64,000 bases of DNA from Cranoglanis bouderius (taxonomy: Eukaryota; Chordata; Actinopteri; Siluriformes; Cranoglanididae): contig CM042554.1 in the NCBI GenBank assembly GCA_023630585.1, forward strand, positions 228,501-292,500. Reading direction: 5' to 3'. Below are positions 59,959 to 64,000 of this stretch, piece after piece. Within the stretch, counting starts at the first letter, position 1. Each line of letters opens with the position of its first letter. The notes under the pieces were generated by a model. It saw only the letters and a program-made list of their open reading frames with translations, did not search any database and was not told where the DNA came from. Both the position numbers and the translations under genes were made by a program.

Positions 59959-60090
59959 TCATCGTGAGGAGCTACGTTCTTTGCTCACACAGTCATCTTG
60001 GCTTGTGCTGTCACCATTTTCCATCACGACACAGGTTCTTCGCTTCTTTCTGCGGTGGGTCATGGCATCAACCTCAGTGCCTGATTCAGC
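59959..60090 (-). CDS. candidate terminal exon of an unidentified gene
   Basis: On the minus strand a pyrimidine-rich CCCTTTCTTTACTCTGAAG acceptor is followed by a 43-codon frame starting AESGTEVDAM, then THRRKKRRTCVVMENGDSTS and QDDCVSKERSSSR, with a TGA at 59959-59961. A poly(A) signal follows. RRKKRR looks like a nuclear-localisation-type basic patch, and the acidic/Ser-rich end is typical of a disordered tail. I do not recognise the gene. The rest would lie to the right, past the elements at 60.3-63.9 kb and beyond the window. It may be accidental. Confidence 0.4.
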   Translation of the reverse strand, partial: AESGTEVDAMTHRRKKRRTCVVMENGDSTSQDDCVSKERSSSR

Positions 60091-60289
60091 CTTCAGAGTA
60101 AAGAAAGGGTAAATCACATACAATTCACACAAATTCACAGTAACACTAGAATATTGTGTATAGGCATCTTATGTCTACTGGGGTAGAAATTAAATTTCAC
60201 CAAAAATACAAATTAAACAAACATCATCATTCACTTACAGCAAACAGCACAATGGCTAACATTCTGTAATGAAATAAAAGTGTTAACAG

Positions 60290-61539
60290 TAGAGATGCAC
60301 CGATGGACCGGCCAGGGACCGGAATCAGCCGATTTTCCTCATGCTCGGCCCGGACCGGTGACCGGCCAGTCAGTCTCACGTCTTTCCGATTCCGAGCCGG
60401 TCTGTGTTGTTGCCAGCGGCACAGGCAATAATGTCACAGCCACGCTCACGGCCGCATGTAAACATGTCGTAGGCAAAAACGCGAGAACCCCTTGACCTAC
60501 TGGAGGATCAACAAAGATGGTTTCCCTGCGCTTGCTCCACTTGCCCGAGCCTATACCTCTCTGCTCCATGTAAAGCGTTGAAAGTGATTGCTTGTTTAGC
60601 TTGGCTGGACATGTGATAGATGAAAGGAGAAACCGATTATCAGGTGACAAGGCAGAAATGCTTCTGTTTGTGAAGAAAAACTTGCCATTAATGCTCAAGT
60701 ATACATACAGTATGTTGGCAACAAAGACAAGGTGCCTTGTGTAACGCTTTACACAGAGAGGCCGGATAGCCTGAATGGTTGTAGCCAGGTGTAAGCAAAA
60801 CTCACGTATCTGATATTTCACAGTGGTTTATTATCAGCGTTGTCGATCCCCCGCACACATGGGGCAGTTTGCAAAACACTCCACTAACGACTGCATTACT
60901 GAACATAAATAAAACAGGGCAAAGAGCAACAGAAATATAACCAGGCTTTACATGCATACATGAGATGATCATAGCTCGCACTCCGTCTACAGACTGCCCA
61001 CTCATCAGTGAGGGAGTAAGAGAGAGCGTTCCGCCTTAAAGGGGCAGTAACTCATTCTACCTGTTACACTTATTTAATTATTAGCCACTGTACCTATTAA
61101 TATTTGGAAGAGTATTGTACACTTCAGTTTTGTTCATAGGTTTGTAATCTTTGGACTTTTGTGAGACGAGTAAAAAAGAGAAAAAGGTCAATTTATAAAC
61201 ACAGTGGAAAATGATATCTGTTTTGTTACATAAAACAACTCATTTTCAGTTAATTGTTATTTCTACCTCTTTCCAGTCACAGAGCACTTTATTTTGAGAG
61301 TTGTTTAAGTGAGAGAAGATCCTGTAACTTACTGCAGTTTGGGGGAAATTGTAATGTTTAATAATTCTTTTATTATGAAAATAAAATTTTGCATTGAAGA
61401 AAAGTAGATTTTTGTTTGTATATGCTGTCAATTATAGTTCTTAGAAAGAAAATCGGAATCGGCAAAAATCGGTATCGGCAGGTCACACTTACAAAAAAAA
61501 TCGGAATCGGCCACAAAAATTGCAATCGGTGCATCTCTA
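60290..61539. mobile_element. hAT-type element, about 1.25 kb
   Basis: Ends TAGAGATGCACCGAT and ATCGGTGCATCTCTA are exact inverted copies. Flanking GTTAACAG (60282-60289) and ATTAACAG (61540-61547) match at 7 of 8 bases, an 8-bp duplication as in hAT elements. The subterminal ends are rich in ATCGG motifs. No transposase is recognisable; it holds a possible solo LTR at 60740-61068. Confidence 0.85.
60740..61068. mobile_element. possible solo LTR in the hAT element
   Basis: Starts TGTAACGCTTT and ends CCTGTTACA, with ends like those of the Gmr1-like and TRIM LTRs. Flanks CTTG and CTTA match 3 of 4. Length 329 bp is close to the 319-bp LTR at 9714-10032. Confidence 0.4.
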
Positions 61540-61614
61540 ATTAACAGTGTTAAGTCTCTGTGTACTGTAGTGCACATACTATACCTAAAATGATTTCACA
61601 CATACTTTAGGCCA

Positions 61615-62370
61615 GGGGTGCTCATTACATCGATCACAAGACAAACCGCTGGTCGGTCTTTTTAATAGGTCGAAAACAGAGTGAAACAAATTACACAGTG
61701 TGGCAGTGGGGGCATGGTCAAGCATCAGCTGTGGACAGAGTGGAGGCGGGTCGAACCGGCAGGTGACGTGATGATTCTCACCTATTATCAGCAGTATACT
61801 TATTTGTGATTGTGACTTTCAGTGACTCCCGTAACCACACACACACACACACACATAGACAGAGAGAGAGACAGACTACTTGGCAGAGCTTGCGCACACA
61901 TACGCGCCAAGAATCGTGAACTTGAACCTGATGGAGCGAAAGCTGTGAATCCGGGACAAACCAGTTTCCTGTCGTTGTGCTGTTTGTTTGTTTTTTTTTT
62001 AGTTTTTGTAAGTGTGCTGAAAAGCACATGCTGAATAAACACAAGCCTGTCTCGTGAGATCACTTTAATTTCCTATCCATAGGCCTAATGATTTATGAAA
62101 AATATATCCAATGCTCTGCCATCATACGCTTGTGAGGCTATACAGTTACCATAACAACCAATAGCAAGTACAGCAGCAGTTAAAGCAAATTACAGTTGGA
62201 AATTCTAAATGCAGGTAGAGCAGCAAATCAAAGTGAGGAAAACAAAGTGATGCCAGAGGAGGAACAAGAGATGAAAACAAGCAAAGTATTCAAGGAAGAA
62301 TAATCTAGTCATTACTGGGTGTGGTGCTATGACCACACATCTTGATCTACCCTTTTTTAATTTAATGAAA
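61615..62370. mobile_element. dispersed repeat containing an LTR-like segment
   Basis: CAGGGGTGCTCATTACATCG at 61615 is the start of a common fish hAT-like repeat. From 61699 (TGTGGCAGTGGGGGCATGG) to about 62080 the sequence looks like an LTR: TG start, AATAAA at about 62033, then a GT-rich stretch. The repeat may resume near 62340 (CTTGATCTACCC). Ends are uncertain. Confidence 0.45.
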
Positions 62371-62405
62371 CATCATTGTAATGACTGACACAATGTGAGG
62401 AAATA

Positions 62406-63914
62406 CAGGTGCATCTCAATAAATTAGAATGTCGTGGAAAAGTTCATTTATTTCAATAATTCAACTCAAATTGTGAAACTCGTGTATTAAATAAATTCAA
62501 TGCACACAGACTGAAGTAGTTTAAGTCTTTGGTTCTTTTAATTGTGATGATTTTGGCTCACATTTAACAAAAACCCACCAATTCACTATCTCAACAAATT
62601 AGAATACTTCATAAGACCAATAAAAAAAACATTTTTAGTGAATTGTTGGCCTTCTGGAAAGTATGTTCATTTACTGTACATGTACTCAATACTTGGTAGG
62701 GGCTCCTTTTGCTTTAATTACTGCCTCAATTCGGCGTGGCATGGAGGTGATCAGTTTGTGGCACTGCTGAGGTGATATGGAAGCCCAGGTTTCTTTGACA
62801 GTGGCCTTCAGCTCATCTGCATTTTTTGGTCTCTTGTTTCTCATTTTCCTCTTGACAATACCCCATAGATTCTCTATGGGGTTCAGGTCTGGTGAGTTTG
62901 CTGGCCAGTCAAGCACACCAACACCATGGTCATTTAACCAACTTTTGGTGCTTTTGGCAGTGTGGGCAGGTGCCAAATCCTGCTGGAAAATGAAATCAGC
63001 ATCTTCAAAAAGCTGGTCAGCAGAAGGAAGCATGAAGTGCTCCAAAATTTCTTGGTAAACGGGTGCAGTGACTTTGGTTTTCAAAAAACACAATGGACCA
63101 ACACCAGCAGATGACATTGCACCCCAAATCATCACAGACTGTGGAAACTTAACACTGGACTTCAAGCAACTTGGGCTATGAGCTTCTCCACCCTTCCTCC
63201 AGACTCTAGGACCTTGGTTTCCAAATGAAATACAAAACTTGCTCTCATCTGAAAAGAGGACTTTGGACCACTGGTCAACAGTCCAGTTCTTCTTCTCCTT
63301 AACCCAGGTAAGACGCCTCTGACGTTGTCTGTGGTTCAGGAGTGGCTTAACAAGAGGAATACGACAACTGTAGCCAAATTCCTTGACACGTCTGTGTGTA
63401 GTGGCTCTTGATGCCTTGACCCCAGCCTCAGTCCATTCCTTGTGAAGTTCACTCAAATTCTTGAATCGATTTTGCTTGACAATCCTCATAAGGCTGCGGT
63501 TCTCTCGGTTGGTTGTGCATCTTTTTCTTCCACACTTTTTCCTTCCACTCAACTTTCTGTTAACATGCTTGGATACAGCACTCTGTGAACAGCCAGCTTC
63601 TTTGGCAATGAATGTTTGTGGCTTACCTAGTGAACCAAACTGAGAGACCATTTTGAAGGCTCAGGAAACCTTTGCAGGTGTTTTGAGTTGATTAGCTGAT
63701 TGGCATGTCACCATATTCTAATTTGTTGAGATAGTGAATTGGTGGGTTTTTGTTAAATGTGAGCCAAAATCATCACAATTAAAAGAACCAAAGACTTAAA
63801 CTACTTCAGTCTGTGTGCACTGAATTTATTTAATACACGAGTTTCACAATTTGAGTTGAATTACTGAAATAAATTAACTTTTCCACGACATTCTAATTTA
63901 TTGAGATGCACCTG
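62406..63914 (-). mobile_element. Tc1-like transposon, family L, best preserved
   Basis: TIRs of about 205 bp starting CAGGTGCATCTCAATAAATT, TA at 62404-62405 and 63915-63916. I count three differences between the two TIRs, so this is one of the youngest insertions. It carries a single long transposase frame (62686-63651). Confidence 0.96.
62686..63651 (-). CDS. Tc1 transposase, DD34E, 321 residues
   Basis: Tc1 transposases bind the element's TIRs and cut and paste it into TA sites. The frame is open throughout. Order: a short N-terminus with a helix-turn-helix (FIAKEAGCSQSAVSKHVNRK, about residues 14-33), a basic linker (GRKKCGRKRCTTN), a second DNA-binding part (KEFGYSCRIP, KPLLNHRQRQRRLTW), then the catalytic core with LFSDESKF (Asp), FQQDLAPAHTAKSTKSWL (Asp) and NSPDLNPIENLWG (Glu). 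The Asp-Glu spacing is 34. It ends KAKGAPTKY. At 321 residues it is slightly short for Tc1 (about 340): right after MVSQFGSLG the family normally has some 25 more residues, so I infer an in-frame N-terminal deletion. Whether it still works cannot be told from sequence. Confidence 0.93.
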   Translation of the reverse strand: MVSQFGSLGKPQTFIAKEAGCSQSAVSKHVNRKLSGRKKCGRKRCTTNRENRSLMRIVKQNRFKNLSELHKEWTEAGVKASRATTHRRVKEFGYSCRIPLVKPLLNHRQRQRRLTWVKEKKNWTVDQWSKVLFSDESKFCISFGNQGPRVWRKGGEAHSPSCLKSSVKFPQSVMIWGAMSSAGVGPLCFLKTKVTAPVYQEILEHFMLPSADQLFEDADFIFQQDLAPAHTAKSTKSWLNDHGVGVLDWPANSPDLNPIENLWGIVKRKMRNKRPKNADELKATVKETWASISPQQCHKLITSMPRRIEAVIKAKGAPTKY

Positions 63915-64000
63915 TACACATCCTTGGCTTCAGCATGAGGTTAACATTAATAAATGTTAATGTTGCAAGCCTCTTTTAGGATTCTGTAGGTCGGTACCAC

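Noticed and set aside
62777..63643. Plus-strand frames in Tc1 L
   Set aside because: Antisense shadows of the transposase frame.

Overview
This window looks like nuclear DNA from a ray-finned fish (teleost). It has spliced vertebrate exons with GT-AG introns and very many Tc1-like transposons of the kind that crowd teleost genomes. It also has L2, L1/Tx1 and RNase H-bearing I/Nimb-type LINEs, a Gmr1-like LTR retrotransposon and long (TA)n, (CA)n and (TTA)n microsatellites. A catfish or other otophysan is plausible, but the sequence alone does not fix the species.

Only two host genes are well supported. The first is the 3' end of dnaaf5 (dynein axonemal assembly factor 5, formerly HEATR2) on the + strand. 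It has coding exons at 17202-17358 and 17557-17748, then an intron of about 21.3 kb, then the last exon at 39064-39188 with a stop codon and an ATTAAA poly(A) signal. All three joins keep the reading frame. The second is an intact single-exon MYADM-family gene on the - strand (47015-47851), which converges on dnaaf5. A weaker candidate is a short terminal exon on the - strand at 59959-60090.

Almost everything else is mobile DNA. I recognise at least twelve Tc1/mariner lineages, labelled A-N here for bookkeeping, covering roughly 20 kb by hand tally. Most have TA target duplications and long terminal inverted repeats (TIRs). Most transposase genes are broken; one copy (62406-63914) keeps a 321-codon frame with an intact DD34E triad and nearly identical TIRs.

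Layout: 1-5.2 kb, L2 tail, Tc1 A, and Tc1 B interrupted by a solo LTR. 5.3-10.0 kb, a decayed Gmr1-like LTR element holding a PIF/Harbinger element, which itself holds a small hAT element. 10.0-17.2 kb, Tc1 C, D and A in upstream dnaaf5 sequence. 17.2-39.2 kb, dnaaf5 and its element-filled last intron, with an I/Nimb LINE at 25.5-30.3 kb and an L1/Tx1 LINE at 31-37 kb. 39.7-46.6 kb, a second copy of the solo-LTR family, a Tx1 fragment, a retrovirus-like LTR with a primer-binding site, and an L2 fragment. 47-49.4 kb, the MYADM gene and a long-TIR element. 49.5-58.8 kb, Tc1 J, H, I, E and K, a Tc1-type MITE and a complete non-autonomous LTR element (TRIM). 60-64 kb, a hAT element, another LTR and the best-preserved Tc1 (L).

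The most interesting points are the integrase-before-RT order of the LTR element, the shared tRNA-Phe priming site of that element and the TRIM, an internal empty site that proves the solo-LTR insertion, and a 48-bp inverted duplication inside one Tc1. I found no evidence for a wholly new gene system, CRISPR array or operon.
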